From assembly GCF_002847445.1 (NCBI RefSeq), contig NZ_CP025432.1, forward strand, positions 1 to 64,000: 64,000 bases of DNA, given 5' to 3'. Shown here in pieces: positions 53,986 through 62,858 of the stretch. Made by a program: the position numbers and the translations under genes. Source of the DNA: Paracoccus zhejiangensis (GTDB taxonomy: Bacteria > Pseudomonadota > Alphaproteobacteria > Rhodobacterales > Rhodobacteraceae). Numbering within the stretch: position 1 is the first letter of the stretch; every line of letters begins with the position of its first letter. The notes beneath the pieces were generated by a model that was given only the letters and a program-made list of their open reading frames with translations, ran no database searches and was not told the origin of the DNA.

Positions 53986-54789
53986 ATGAAATACGATGCG
54001 CATTCACATGGCAGGACCCTCGGGCGCCTTGTTGCGAAGCTGACTGCGGTGGCCGGCTTGATCACCTCTCTCGCGTTTCCAGTCTTTGCGCAGGACGGGA
54101 CTGGACCGATCCCGCAGAACGCGCAGGCCCGCAGCTATGGCGGAGGGTGGAACTGTATCCTGGGGTATCGGGTGGATGGCGCTGAGTGCCTTACGATCGA
54201 ACTGCCGGAGAATGCCTATGCGACGGGTCGTTCCTATGGAACGGGGTGGGAATGTCGCCGCGGATACGAAGAGAGGGGTGAGGCATCGTGCGCCCCCATC
54301 CTTGTGCCCGCCCACGCCTTCCTGCAATCTTACGGTTCCGACTGGCAGTGCGAACGCGGATATCGGCAGGACCGCGAAACCTGCGTTCCAATCATCCTGC
54401 CGGAACACGCATTTCTCACGGAAGATCCCGGAGGCACGGGCTGGACCTGTGATCGCGGCTTCGTCGCGGGCGAGGATGCATGCGTGCCAGTTGCGGTGCC
54501 GGAGAACGGCTATCTGACTAACGCCGAGTACGGCGATACTTGGCGGTGCGAGAGAGGATTTTTCGAGGTGGACGATCGCTGCGATGTCGTCGTGCTACCG
54601 GCCAATGCCTTCTTGGATACAGATACCTACGGGCCTGGATGGCGTTGCGAACGAGGATATGAGAGCAAGGATCGGAACTGCGTCGCGATCGAGTTGCCGC
54701 AAAACGCTCATCTCGACCGATCCGGCAACCGCTGGACCTGTGACCGAGGCTTTCACTTGTCCGATGGGGGGTGTGCTCTTGGACGATGA
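53986..54789 (+). CDS. Secreted Cys-rich repeat protein
   Basis: The 267-residue protein has a Sec signal (about 1-36, ending VFAQ) and then seven tandem units of about 33 residues. Each has the pattern W-x-C-x-R-G-[YF]-x(5-8)-C-x-x-[IV]-x-[LV]-P-x-[NH]-A. The two Cys per unit probably form a disulfide, giving a rigid periplasmic or extracellular rod. The start at 53986 follows the previous stop by 4 bases and gives the signal peptide. I do not recognise a named family. Confidence 0.75.
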   Translation: MKYDAHSHGRTLGRLVAKLTAVAGLITSLAFPVFAQDGTGPIPQNAQARSYGGGWNCILGYRVDGAECLTIELPENAYATGRSYGTGWECRRGYEERGEASCAPILVPAHAFLQSYGSDWQCERGYRQDRETCVPIILPEHAFLTEDPGGTGWTCDRGFVAGEDACVPVAVPENGYLTNAEYGDTWRCERGFFEVDDRCDVVVLPANAFLDTDTYGPGWRCERGYESKDRNCVAIELPQNAHLDRSGNRWTCDRGFHLSDGGCALGR

Positions 54790-54823
54790 TCCGCACACTT
54801 CGGGGGGTCCTCGTGCGTCCGGC

Positions 54824-55630
54824 ATGAGCGTCAGCTTAGGATGCCGCCTGCGCTACGCGTTGACCCAACCGACGCCCTTGATCGCAATGCTGAATGTACA
54901 CTATTCGCGCTTCGGTGATCTGGAGCGCGCCGACTATCTCGTCACCTCTCCCAGCGTCCCGCTCGAAAGCTACCGTGACGGTTTCGGAAACTGGTGCACG
55001 CGCATGGTGGCACCAGCGGGCGATTTCACCTTGTCCTCCGATGGCATTTTCCGGGATGGCGGGTTGCTCGACCCCGCTGCTCCGGATGCGGCCCAGCACG
55101 CGGTCCAGGATCTGCCGTTCGAGACGCTCGTCTATCTGCTCGGCAGCCGATATTGCGACACGGATCTTCTGTCCGACGAAGCCTGGCGGCTGTTTGAGAA
55201 CACAAGGCCCGGATGGGCCAGGGTCCAGACGATCTGCGATTTTGTTCACGAGACTGTGGCTTTCGACTATATGCAGGCGAATGCGACCCGCACAGCCTCT
55301 CAGACGCTTGCCGGCCGGGCCGGTGTGTGCCGTGATTTTGCGCATCTCGCCATCGCCTTCTGCCGATGCATGAACATTCCGGCCCGCTATTGCACGGGCT
55401 ATCTGAGCGATATTGGCGAGCCCGAGCCCTATCCGCCCGGAGATTTCGCGGCCTGGATGGAAGTCTTTCTCGAGGGTCGCTGGTGGGTCTTCGATCCGCG
55501 CAACAACACACGGCGCACCGCGAGGATCCTGATCGCGCGCGGCCGGGATGCCGCGGATGTGCCTTTGACGCAGACCTTCGGGCCAAGCACGCTGTTGGAA
55601 TTCCGGGTCTGGACCGATCAATTGACCTGA
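54824..55630 (+). CDS. Transglutaminase-like protein, catalytic His apparently missing
   Basis: The 268-residue protein has an N-terminal bacterial TGase domain (GCRLRYALTQPTPLIAMLNV) and a cysteine-protease-like core with GVCRDFAHLAIAFCRCMNIP holding the catalytic Cys. The Asp region WWVFDPRNN and the family tail (ARILIARGRDAADVPLTQTF) are also present. Where relatives usually have DFHAW this protein reads DFAAWMEVF, so the catalytic His is replaced. It may be inactive or use another residue. ATG 54824 is chosen by alignment with the family N-terminus; a clear ribosome site is absent. Confidence 0.82.
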   Translation: MSVSLGCRLRYALTQPTPLIAMLNVHYSRFGDLERADYLVTSPSVPLESYRDGFGNWCTRMVAPAGDFTLSSDGIFRDGGLLDPAAPDAAQHAVQDLPFETLVYLLGSRYCDTDLLSDEAWRLFENTRPGWARVQTICDFVHETVAFDYMQANATRTASQTLAGRAGVCRDFAHLAIAFCRCMNIPARYCTGYLSDIGEPEPYPPGDFAAWMEVFLEGRWWVFDPRNNTRRTARILIARGRDAADVPLTQTFGPSTLLEFRVWTDQLT

Positions 55631-55779
55631 TCGGGCCTCAATCCAAGTGGTCGGCCATCAGGCGATCACGGCTCTGATCCTCTCTGAGGCAAGGCTCTGG
55701 ATTTGAAGGTCTTGCGACGCTGGGCAGGCCCTGGCGGACCGTGAGATCACCGAATTGACCGTAAACAAGGAGGACGCAG

Positions 55780-56271
55780 ATGGAACACCCCAAACTAAAG
55801 AGCGTTGCGGTGTTTTCGAGACCGTTCACTGTCCCGGGTTTTGACGAAATGCTGCCGGCCGGAGCCTACGAGATCGAAACCGAGCTGAGTGCGCCGCCCG
55901 ATGACCGCAACCCCGATGCCTGGAAGGCCTCGGTTCTGGTAAATCTGCATCCGCGAAATTCGCATCCTGGACTGTCAAGGACCTTGATGGTTTCTCTGGC
56001 CGACCTCGATGCGGCCCGCGCAAAAGACGAACTTACCGGGAAAGAACTCACGGAGTTCTTCCTCGAAGAGATGTTGGCCGACCCGATGGTGCAGCTGGTT
56101 ATGCAGGCCGACGGTGTCTCTGAAGTGCAGCTTCGGCATCTCTACTCAGGCAAACGTTCGTCTGAGGTCGGCTCTGATACCGTGACACCCATCCGTGAAG
56201 CTAGAACTCCGCAGGACAAGTCTGCGATTCAGACTGCGGAGAACGAAGGAATGCCGCCGCGGTCAAATTGA
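55780..56271 (+). CDS. Conserved protein, second paralogue in the island
   Basis: The 163-residue soluble protein starts with SVAVFSRPFTVPGFDEMLPA, which parallels the 102-residue protein at 53011. It adds a second domain with LTGKELTEFFLEEMLADPMV and ends in AENEGMPPRSN, the short motif also found in the protein at 53670. It lies 150 bases after the transglutaminase-like gene and 82 bases before hflK. Function unknown. Confidence 0.78.
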   Translation: MEHPKLKSVAVFSRPFTVPGFDEMLPAGAYEIETELSAPPDDRNPDAWKASVLVNLHPRNSHPGLSRTLMVSLADLDAARAKDELTGKELTEFFLEEMLADPMVQLVMQADGVSEVQLRHLYSGKRSSEVGSDTVTPIREARTPQDKSAIQTAENEGMPPRSN

Positions 56272-56353
56272 ACCGCGCGCCGTAGTACGCACGCCGACAC
56301 TTCGGCTCCCGGTCTCCCCCGAGTTGGCCGTGCTAGAAAAAGAGGAAAACACC

Positions 56354-57424
56354 ATGACTGATCATGAGGATGACAGCCCAGAAGATCGAGGTCCTTGGAA
56401 CACCCGACAGAAGCGTGCTCCACCAGAGATCGATGCCATTCTCCGCCAGGGTCGCGAACGCTTGGGTGGCCTGTTGCCAGGTGGGCTGCCGCCCGCCAAG
56501 AGCATCGCGGTGGTGGGGGCCGTTGCTTTCTTCGCAGTTGTCGCCTGGTCGTCCTACTACACGGTTCCGAGTGACTCCGTTGCAGTCGTCCAGCGATTTG
56601 GAAAATACACCGCTGAGGTTCCGCCGGGGCTTCACTTCAAATTTCCGCTTGGAATCGATGTGGCGACGCTGGTTCCCGTGAAGCGTCAGCTGAAACAGGA
56701 ATTCGGTTTCACAACGCCGGGCGCGAGTGATCCGTTTCAAAGTCCGGTCGATGGCCGTCGCGAAACCGAGATGGTAACCGGCGATCTGAACGCCGCTCTC
56801 GTGGAGTGGGTGGTGCAATACCGGATTTCGGAGCCGCTGAAATTCCTCTTCGAGGTGCGTCAGCCGGGCGCGACGCTTCGCTATGTTACCGAGTCTGTTA
56901 TGCGTGAGGTTGTCGGCGACCGCACAGTCGACGAGGTCATCACCATAGGCCGACAGGAGATCGAAAGCGAAGCTCTTCTGAAGATGCAGGCGCTGACGAC
57001 CAAGTACGCGATGGGGATCAGCATCGATCAGGTGCAGCTCAAGAACATCAACCCGCCCGAACCGGTTCAGGCCTCTTTCAATGAGGTCAATCAGGCGCAG
57101 CAGGAGAAGGAGCGCTTGATCAACGAAGCGCGCCGCGAATACAACAAGGTCATTCCGCTGGCCGAGGGCGAGAAAGACCAGCGCATCCGCGAGGCCGATG
57201 GCTATCGCCTAAAACGCATAAACGAGGCTGAAGGTGACGCCGCACGGTTCACCGCGCTTCTGACCGAATACGTGAAGGCGCCCGAAGTCACGAGGCGGCG
57301 AATCTATATCGAAACCCTGCAGGATGTGCTGCCAGGGATAGGGTCGAAGATCATCGTCGATGGCTCGACCGCGAGCATTCTCCCGCTTCTGACGCTCGAT
57401 CGGGCTAGGGGGGATAAGCCATGA
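56354..57424 (+). CDS. hflK: SPFH-family protein, HflK-like
   Basis: The 356-residue protein has an acidic N-terminal tail, one membrane segment (about 47-67) and an SPFH/band-7 domain starting YTVPSDSVAVVQRFGKYTAE. A long coiled coil follows (EVNQAQQEKERLINEARREY). In E. coli HflK forms with HflC a large periplasmic cage around FtsH. GAGGAAAAC precedes ATG 56354. Being on an IS-flanked island, it is probably an accessory paralogue rather than the housekeeping copy. Confidence 0.9.
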   Translation: MTDHEDDSPEDRGPWNTRQKRAPPEIDAILRQGRERLGGLLPGGLPPAKSIAVVGAVAFFAVVAWSSYYTVPSDSVAVVQRFGKYTAEVPPGLHFKFPLGIDVATLVPVKRQLKQEFGFTTPGASDPFQSPVDGRRETEMVTGDLNAALVEWVVQYRISEPLKFLFEVRQPGATLRYVTESVMREVVGDRTVDEVITIGRQEIESEALLKMQALTTKYAMGISIDQVQLKNINPPEPVQASFNEVNQAQQEKERLINEARREYNKVIPLAEGEKDQRIREADGYRLKRINEAEGDAARFTALLTEYVKAPEVTRRRIYIETLQDVLPGIGSKIIVDGSTASILPLLTLDRARGDKP

Positions 57425-58440
57425 AAATGAAATTTGGCATTCTTGCAGGTCTCGCCGTTGCGGTCGTCGTGACCGCCCCGGGCGCCTTCTACACGGTTGG
57501 CGAGGTCGAACAGGCGATCATTACGCAATTCGGCAAACCCGTTGGGGAACCGGTCACGACAGCCGGCCTTAAATTGAAACTCCCCTTTATTCAGGAGGTC
57601 AATCGGATCGATCGCCGGGTTCTCGAGTGGGACGGCAACCCTTCGGACATGCCAACCAAGGATAAGCTCTATATATCCGTGGACTTGTTCGCCCGTTGGA
57701 AAATTACAGATCCGTTGCAGTATTTCCTGCGCCTGCGCGACGAGCGAAGCGCGCAATCGCGGCTCGACGACATTCTGGGCAGCGAGACCCGCAATGCCGT
57801 CGCCAAGCACGAGCTGATCGAGATCATTCGAACAACGAAAGGCAGGGTGCCGCTGCGGGACACGCTCCTGACGGATGAAGAGCGCGCGCAGGACATCGGT
57901 GCGCTGGTCCCCATACAAAAGGGCCGGGCAATGGTGGAGCAGGAGATCTTCGCGGCTGCCGCAGAGAAGGTTCGTGTATTCGGGATAGAACTCCTCGACA
58001 TCCGCTTCAAGCGGATCAACTACAACGAAAGCGTGCGTCCGAAGATCTATGATCGCATGATCTCGGAGCGACGACAGATCGCCGAGCGTTTCCTGTCCGA
58101 AGGCAATGGCGAAGCCGCGCGTATCCGCGGCAACCGCGTGCGCGACCTGAACAAGATCCAATCCGAAGCCTACCGGGAGGTGGAAGAAATCCGGGGCCTG
58201 GCAGATGCCTCGGCGGCGGACATCTATGCAAGAGCCTACAACATCACTCCCGAGGCCGCTGAATTCTACGCGTTCACGCGAACCATGCAGGCCTACAAGG
58301 ATATGATCTCGGGCGGAACGACACTTGTTCTCACGACCGACAGCGATCTCTTCGGATACCTGAGGGCAATGGAAGGAGAAACGTCAGGCGCAGGGGCTGA
58401 CCCTGCCCGTGCAGGGGCCGAAGCGTTGGTCGAACGATGA
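57421..58440 (+). CDS. hflC: SPFH-family protein, HflC-like
   Basis: The 339-residue protein has an N-terminal membrane segment (about 5-25) and a band-7 domain (FYTVGEVEQAIITQFGKPVG), with YISVDLFARWKITDPLQYFL and a C-terminal coiled coil (IRGNRVRDLNKIQSEAYREV). It overlaps the hflK stop by 4 bases and would co-assemble with it. No ftsH lies in the window, so the partner would be chromosomal or different. Confidence 0.9.
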   Translation: MKMKFGILAGLAVAVVVTAPGAFYTVGEVEQAIITQFGKPVGEPVTTAGLKLKLPFIQEVNRIDRRVLEWDGNPSDMPTKDKLYISVDLFARWKITDPLQYFLRLRDERSAQSRLDDILGSETRNAVAKHELIEIIRTTKGRVPLRDTLLTDEERAQDIGALVPIQKGRAMVEQEIFAAAAEKVRVFGIELLDIRFKRINYNESVRPKIYDRMISERRQIAERFLSEGNGEAARIRGNRVRDLNKIQSEAYREVEEIRGLADASAADIYARAYNITPEAAEFYAFTRTMQAYKDMISGGTTLVLTTDSDLFGYLRAMEGETSGAGADPARAGAEALVER

Positions 58441-58459
58441 TACCAGGGAGACAATAGCG

Positions 58460-58771
58460 ATGACCGACGATCCGGTTGACCTCGATACAAGGCGAAGCGC
58501 CGAAGGCCGGATCGCGGCCGACATCCGGCGACACTCCCTGAAGGATTTCGAAGCCGATCAAAGAGCGCTCCGCTTGCGGCAGGAGGAACTCGAAGTACAG
58601 CTCCTCGCCCAACCCGCCGCCAACTGGCATGAGGCAGCGCTCAAAGCGCAGTATCTGATACGGCGCTACTCGGAAACCGCCGAAGCCAGTGACGCCCGGC
58701 GACAGGAACTCATCGAGCGCACGCTTGGTGATCTGGCACGGCTGATTGAAGAGGATGGCGCAGATCGATGA
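58460..58771 (+). CDS. Small hypothetical protein downstream of hflC
   Basis: The 103-residue protein is charged and predicted mostly helical (SAEGRIAADIRRHSLKDFEA and ALRLRQEELEVQLLAQPAAN), with coiled-coil character. The ATG at 58460 has GGGAG 9 bases ahead and lies 19 bases after the hflC stop. It overlaps the following zinc-ribbon gene by 4 bases. Function unknown, but likely coexpressed with the SPFH pair. Confidence 0.75.
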   Translation: MTDDPVDLDTRRSAEGRIAADIRRHSLKDFEADQRALRLRQEELEVQLLAQPAANWHEAALKAQYLIRRYSETAEASDARRQELIERTLGDLARLIEEDGADR

Positions 58772-58959
58772 CCGAACTCGTGGATCAGGACAATGGGCCT
58801 GTGCGGGCCATCGATGATGTCCCGAAAGAGCGTCTTTGTCTCCGTTGCCGCACGCCCGTTCCGAGTGAAGGCTTCGGGGAGCGGATTTGTCGGCGGTGCA
58901 AAGCGTCGCGCTCATGGCAAACGGCGGTGCAACCTGTCCGCTCGTCAGGGCGCGGGTGA
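58768..58959 (+). CDS. Small zinc-ribbon protein
   Basis: The 63-residue protein has two Cys pairs, LCLRCRTPVPSEGFGERICR then CKAS (pattern CLRC ... CRRC), which would hold one zinc. It begins with an ATGA overlap with the preceding gene. The last gene of the plus-strand set; function unknown. Confidence 0.7.
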   Translation: MTELVDQDNGPVRAIDDVPKERLCLRCRTPVPSEGFGERICRRCKASRSWQTAVQPVRSSGRG

Positions 58960-59044
58960 CCAGCGGATTGTCCGGCTTTGGCCCAAATCCAAAATCCCGG
59001 GCACTCCAAGGCTGCGGTCTCTGAGCGTCGTCATGCCTTGCGTA

Positions 59045-60361
59045 TCATGTCCTCGTCTCGAGCCGTGTCAGTTGAAGCAGTATCAGTGTGCCGATTGTCG
59101 CAGCGAAGGCCGATCCTGACAGGATTCCTAGTTTGGCAGCGTTAAGCATCGTCGCATCGAAGGCCAGATCCGCGATGAAGACCGACATCGTGAACCCAAT
59201 CCCCGCCAAAAACGAGCCGGCCACGATGAAGGGCCAGGACAGGCCCGGCGCAAGCACCGCAATGCCGGAACGAACTGCAAGCCAGCTGAAACCGAGTACG
59301 CCGATCGGCTTTCCCAATACCAATCCGGCAATGACCGCCAGAGTGACTGTTTGTTGGAAATCAGCACCCTGAAACGTCATGCCGGCATTAGCCAACGCGA
59401 AGATCGGCATTATTGCAAAGCCGACCCAAGGGTGCAGTATCATCTCGAGACGCTCGACTGGAGAGACGGATTCCGTGACCGCTGCCCCTGCCTGGAGAAG
59501 GTCATGGCGTTCTGTGGTATCGCCACTCCAATGCTCGCCGGCAGGATGGGCCAGCAACCGCCCCAGGATCCCCCGTAGACGTGCATCGCTGACCCAGACC
59601 CGGGTGGGTGTCATGAGGCCCAGAATGACGCCAGCGATGGTCGCATGGACGCCGGATGCATCAACACTTAGCCAGATTCCAACTCCCAGCAATGAATAGA
59701 CCGGAACACTTCTGATTCCGAGCCGCGAGGCGCTTGCAACGGCACCAATTCCCAGCAGACCCACCCCGAGTGCCGACCAGTTCAGGGCTTCTCCGTACCC
59801 GAGCGCGACCACGAGAATCGCGCCGACATCATCGAATATCGCCAGCGAGAGCAAAAAGAGACGCAGGGTAGGTGGAACCCGGTTTCCGAATAGCGCGAGG
59901 CACCCGATTACGAATGCCGTATCGGTTGCCATAACGGTTCCCCAACCATGCAGTCCGGATTCTCCGGACATCAACGCCAAATACATTGCGACCGGAACCA
60001 CCATGCCGCCCACGGCCCCCGCCAGAGGCAAGGCGACTTGTCGAGGATTTCTCAATTCTCCCAGAACGATTTCCCGCTTGAGCTCGAGCGAGAGCACAAA
60101 GAAAAAGAGCGTCATCAATCCGTCATTGACCCAGTGGCGCAGGGAGCGGCTGAAATCCCATGAGCCGAATGTCAGGCCGATACGAGTTTCCCAGAAATCC
60201 AGAAAAACGCGGTGCCAAGGCGAATTCGCCAGTCCCAACGCCAGCAACACCGCCAGGAAAAGAAGGGCACCCGCTGCCGCCTCGATTTTCAGAAAGCGTG
60301 CGAAGGGTCGCGCGAGCGTGTCGGCGGCCTCATGGGGCAGAGATGCTAGTTTGTCGATCAT
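59045..60361 (-). CDS. nhaA: Na+/H+ antiporter NhaA
   Basis: The 438-residue protein has about 12 membrane segments and the NhaA signatures FFFVLSLELKREIVLGEL, MATDTAFVIGCLALFG and LAIFDDVGAILVVA with the DD pair of the sodium/proton site. It exchanges Na+ for H+ across the inner membrane and supports salt and alkaline tolerance. ATG 60361 places MIDKLASLPHEAAD at the start; an earlier in-frame ATG adds a non-family tail. It is convergent with the SPFH gene set. Confidence 0.94.
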   Translation of the reverse strand: MIDKLASLPHEAADTLARPFARFLKIEAAAGALLFLAVLLALGLANSPWHRVFLDFWETRIGLTFGSWDFSRSLRHWVNDGLMTLFFFVLSLELKREIVLGELRNPRQVALPLAGAVGGMVVPVAMYLALMSGESGLHGWGTVMATDTAFVIGCLALFGNRVPPTLRLFLLSLAIFDDVGAILVVALGYGEALNWSALGVGLLGIGAVASASRLGIRSVPVYSLLGVGIWLSVDASGVHATIAGVILGLMTPTRVWVSDARLRGILGRLLAHPAGEHWSGDTTERHDLLQAGAAVTESVSPVERLEMILHPWVGFAIMPIFALANAGMTFQGADFQQTVTLAVIAGLVLGKPIGVLGFSWLAVRSGIAVLAPGLSWPFIVAGSFLAGIGFTMSVFIADLAFDATMLNAAKLGILSGSAFAATIGTLILLQLTRLETRT

Positions 60362-60456
60362 TGGACCGTTTTCCCCTTTTTTCCACTCAGAGGGACAGTG
60401 ACTCCGCACACGCAACCAGGGTCTGTTTCCTTTTCCCTCGGCCAAATCGCTCAGTC

Positions 60457-61641
60457 TCAGGCAGAAAGCGCCCGAGCTTCCGCGAACGACAAAAGTCTAT
60501 GGCGTTGCTCGTCCCAGAGGTGGAGGCGCGCGCAGCGGAAGCTCTCCCAAAGTGTTATGCGCTTGGTCTGCGCCAGGACATCGTGATCCCGGATAACCTC
60601 GTCCAGACGGTAGAAGGGAATGCGGCTGGCCAGATGATGCACATGGTGAACGCCGATGTTTGCGCTGATCCAGCGCAGGATACCGGGCAACGCATAGTGT
60701 GAACTTCCGTGCAGGGCCGCGTCCTGAATGTTCCAGTCCCCGTCGTGCTGCCAGCTTGTATCTTCGAACTGATGCTGCACGTAAAAGAACCACATGCCGG
60801 TAACCGCTGCCAGAAGCATCGTCGGGAGGAACACGAACAGCAGAACATCCCAGCCGCCCAGCCAGATGATCGTCATCAGTGAAAGGCCAATGGCGAGGTT
60901 TGTGCCCATCGCGCTCAGCCAGTAGCGCCAGCCGGATCGCATCAAGTGCACGGGCAGGCGGTTTTGCAGGAAGAATGTATAGAACGGCACCACGCCGAAC
61001 AGGAACAACGGATTGCGGATCAGCCGATAGCCTGCCCGGCCAACTCGGCTCATGTCCTGATATTCGCTGACCGTCAGGATCGGCATGTCTCCGACGCCCC
61101 GATGGTCCAGATTTCCGGTCGTGGCGTGGTGGAGCGCGTGCGTCTTGCGCCAGACATCGTAGGGAGTCAGAGTGAGAACGCCGATCACCCGCCCGATCCA
61201 GTCGCAGAGGCGCCGGCTCCGGAACAGCGACCCGTGGCCGCAATCATGCTGGAGCATGAACAGACGGACGAGAAAGGCCGAATTCGTTAGCGCCAGAATG
61301 ATTGCCAGCGCGATACTGATCGACAGCGCCCACCAGGCTACAGCCCAGAGCACCACGAACGGCACCACTGTGATCGCGAGTTCAAAAACGCTACGCGACG
61401 GGATAGGCTGTCGATACGCCGCCAGCGTTCGTGTCCAGTCCGATGGGGTGAACTGTAACTCCTGCGATGCGCGGTCGGTCTCGATTGATGAACGGCCAGC
61501 ACTTGACGCGGCGTCTGCTTGCGATGCGGCACCCCCTGGGCAGAGAGCGGAGGCACCATGTTCGCCTCTTTCGCTTTCGGCAGCGTTCCATTGGCTAGGC
61601 TGTTGTGGCTGCTTGGTGTCTGAGCAGGACGAAAACGTCAT
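60457..61641 (-). CDS. Membrane fatty-acid desaturase
   Basis: The 394-residue protein has the three His boxes of acyl-lipid desaturases: HDCGHGS, HALHHATTG and HHVHH. Four membrane segments are visible around them (for example FELAITVVPFVVLWAVAWWA). It would introduce a double bond into membrane acyl chains and raise fluidity. The N-terminal 60 or so residues from ATG 61641 are low-complexity and polar, so the true start could be further in. Its stop lies 96 bases upstream of the nhaA start. Confidence 0.88.
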   Translation of the reverse strand: MTFSSCSDTKQPQQPSQWNAAESERGEHGASALCPGGAASQADAASSAGRSSIETDRASQELQFTPSDWTRTLAAYRQPIPSRSVFELAITVVPFVVLWAVAWWALSISIALAIILALTNSAFLVRLFMLQHDCGHGSLFRSRRLCDWIGRVIGVLTLTPYDVWRKTHALHHATTGNLDHRGVGDMPILTVSEYQDMSRVGRAGYRLIRNPLFLFGVVPFYTFFLQNRLPVHLMRSGWRYWLSAMGTNLAIGLSLMTIIWLGGWDVLLFVFLPTMLLAAVTGMWFFYVQHQFEDTSWQHDGDWNIQDAALHGSSHYALPGILRWISANIGVHHVHHLASRIPFYRLDEVIRDHDVLAQTKRITLWESFRCARLHLWDEQRHRLLSFAEARALSA

Positions 61642-61672
61642 GGGTGGTGCAGCTCCACTGCGATTGGATGCA

Positions 61673-61915
61673 TCATGCCGGTGGTCTCCGCACTGAATTG
61701 CCCCCCGCGATGATCTGGTTGATGAGCGCCGCTGCGGCCCGGTGGATTTCCGCGTCAGGCTCAGTGTCGATGGTGTTCTCGTGGGTGGCCGCAGCGTCGC
61801 GGAGCACCCCGACGATCTCATTCTCCGGCAGCAATCCGCGATCGTTCATGGCCAGCAGAAGTGACTCGCAGATCGAAAGGGCGGCCAGTCCTGCAGCGTT
61901 ATTCGATGTAGACAT
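61673..61915 (-). CDS. Small conserved protein of unknown function
   Basis: The 80-residue acidic protein (LSICESLLLAMNDRGLLPEN and DAEIHRAAAALINQIIAGG) is helical and soluble. ATG 61915 has AGGAA about 8 bases ahead. It sits 31 bases upstream of the desaturase on the same strand, so they may be cotranscribed. No family is recognised with confidence. Confidence 0.65.
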   Translation of the reverse strand: MSTSNNAAGLAALSICESLLLAMNDRGLLPENEIVGVLRDAAATHENTIDTEPDAEIHRAAAALINQIIAGGNSVRRPPA

Positions 61916-61973
61916 CCGGTGTATTCCTATCATCCTATCACTATCTGGCAGTGAAACCAGTCTGATGAATTCC

Positions 61974-61987
61974 TCATGTTCGCATGA
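61974..61987. promoter_or_regulatory. Short dyad between the divergent small gene and crp-type gene
   Basis: TCATG-TTCG-CATGA is a perfect inverted repeat in the 150-base divergent interval. It could be an operator of the Crp/Fnr-type regulator, but it does not match the classic TTGAT-N4-ATCAA Fnr box. Confidence 0.3.
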
Positions 61988-62065
61988 AATGCTCTATGCT
62001 GGGCTGATCGAAAGCAGTCCCTGAGCTGATCTCGGCAGATCCTCCGCAACCGAAAGGAAAGGGTC

Positions 62066-62800
62066 ATGACACCGCTCGCGGCAAGCCCGCTCACCCGAAA
62101 ACTCTCGGCATTTGTCGCTTTGTCAGAGGCCGAACTTGCGGTGCTAGCGCGTCTGCACGGGCGTCGGCGGTCTTTTGTCGCCGGGCGAGACATGGCGCAT
62201 CAGGGGCAATCGGATCAGGCCGCCTTCATCCTGTCCGCTGGCTGGGTCTGCTCTTACAAGATCCAACCGGATGGAACGCGGCAGATCGTCGATTTTCAGG
62301 TGCCCGGCGATTTTCTGGGATTGCGAAGCGTGCTTTTGCGTACCTCAGACCACAGTTTCGAGCCTGTCGTGGACGTAGAGGCTGCCGAAGTCTTGACGGG
62401 CGATCTGCTCGAGGCGTTCGCGCAGACACCGCGGCTCGCAACGGCCATCCTTTGGGCGGCATCGCGGGATGAGGCGATGGTGGTTGAACATCTCGTCGGG
62501 ATTGGGCGGCGGGAAGCGGGTGCGCGTATGGCGCATTTCCTGCTGGAGTTGGGATCGCGACTGGCTCTGGTGGGCATGGGGAGTAAGGAGGGGTACGACT
62601 GCCCGCTTACGCAATATCACCTTGCCGACGCGCTTGGATTGAGCGCTGTCCATGTGAACCGTGTGTTGCGGCAATTGCGCGAAAGCGGTCTGGTGACTTT
62701 CCGGGACGGTCACGTGACGTTTCACGACTACAGCGGGTTGGTGGATCTCGCCGAGTTTGATCCGGCGTATCTGGATCAGACCGGGCCGCTTTTAAAATGA
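62066..62800 (+). CDS. Crp/Fnr-family transcriptional regulator
   Basis: The 244-residue protein has an N-terminal cyclic-nucleotide-type beta-barrel (FVAGRDMAHQGQSDQAAFIL and IVDFQVPGDFLGLRSVLL) and a C-terminal winged HTH (YHLADALGLSAVHVNRVLRQ). The N-terminal Cys cluster of oxygen-sensing Fnr is absent, so it senses another signal. GGAAAGG precedes ATG 62066. It is divergent from the desaturase side and probably controls genes of the island. Confidence 0.9.
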   Translation: MTPLAASPLTRKLSAFVALSEAELAVLARLHGRRRSFVAGRDMAHQGQSDQAAFILSAGWVCSYKIQPDGTRQIVDFQVPGDFLGLRSVLLRTSDHSFEPVVDVEAAEVLTGDLLEAFAQTPRLATAILWAASRDEAMVVEHLVGIGRREAGARMAHFLLELGSRLALVGMGSKEGYDCPLTQYHLADALGLSAVHVNRVLRQLRESGLVTFRDGHVTFHDYSGLVDLAEFDPAYLDQTGPLLK

Positions 62801-62858
62801 TAGAGTCGCCCTCAGTCTTCAGCAAGCGTCTCAGAAGGTCGCGGCAGGCGCTTGACCG

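Noticed and set aside
53011..62800. Transmissible locus of stress tolerance (tLST)
   Set aside because: Expected tLST members such as clpK, small heat-shock proteins, yfdX, hdeD and ftsH are absent; only the general stress theme is shared.
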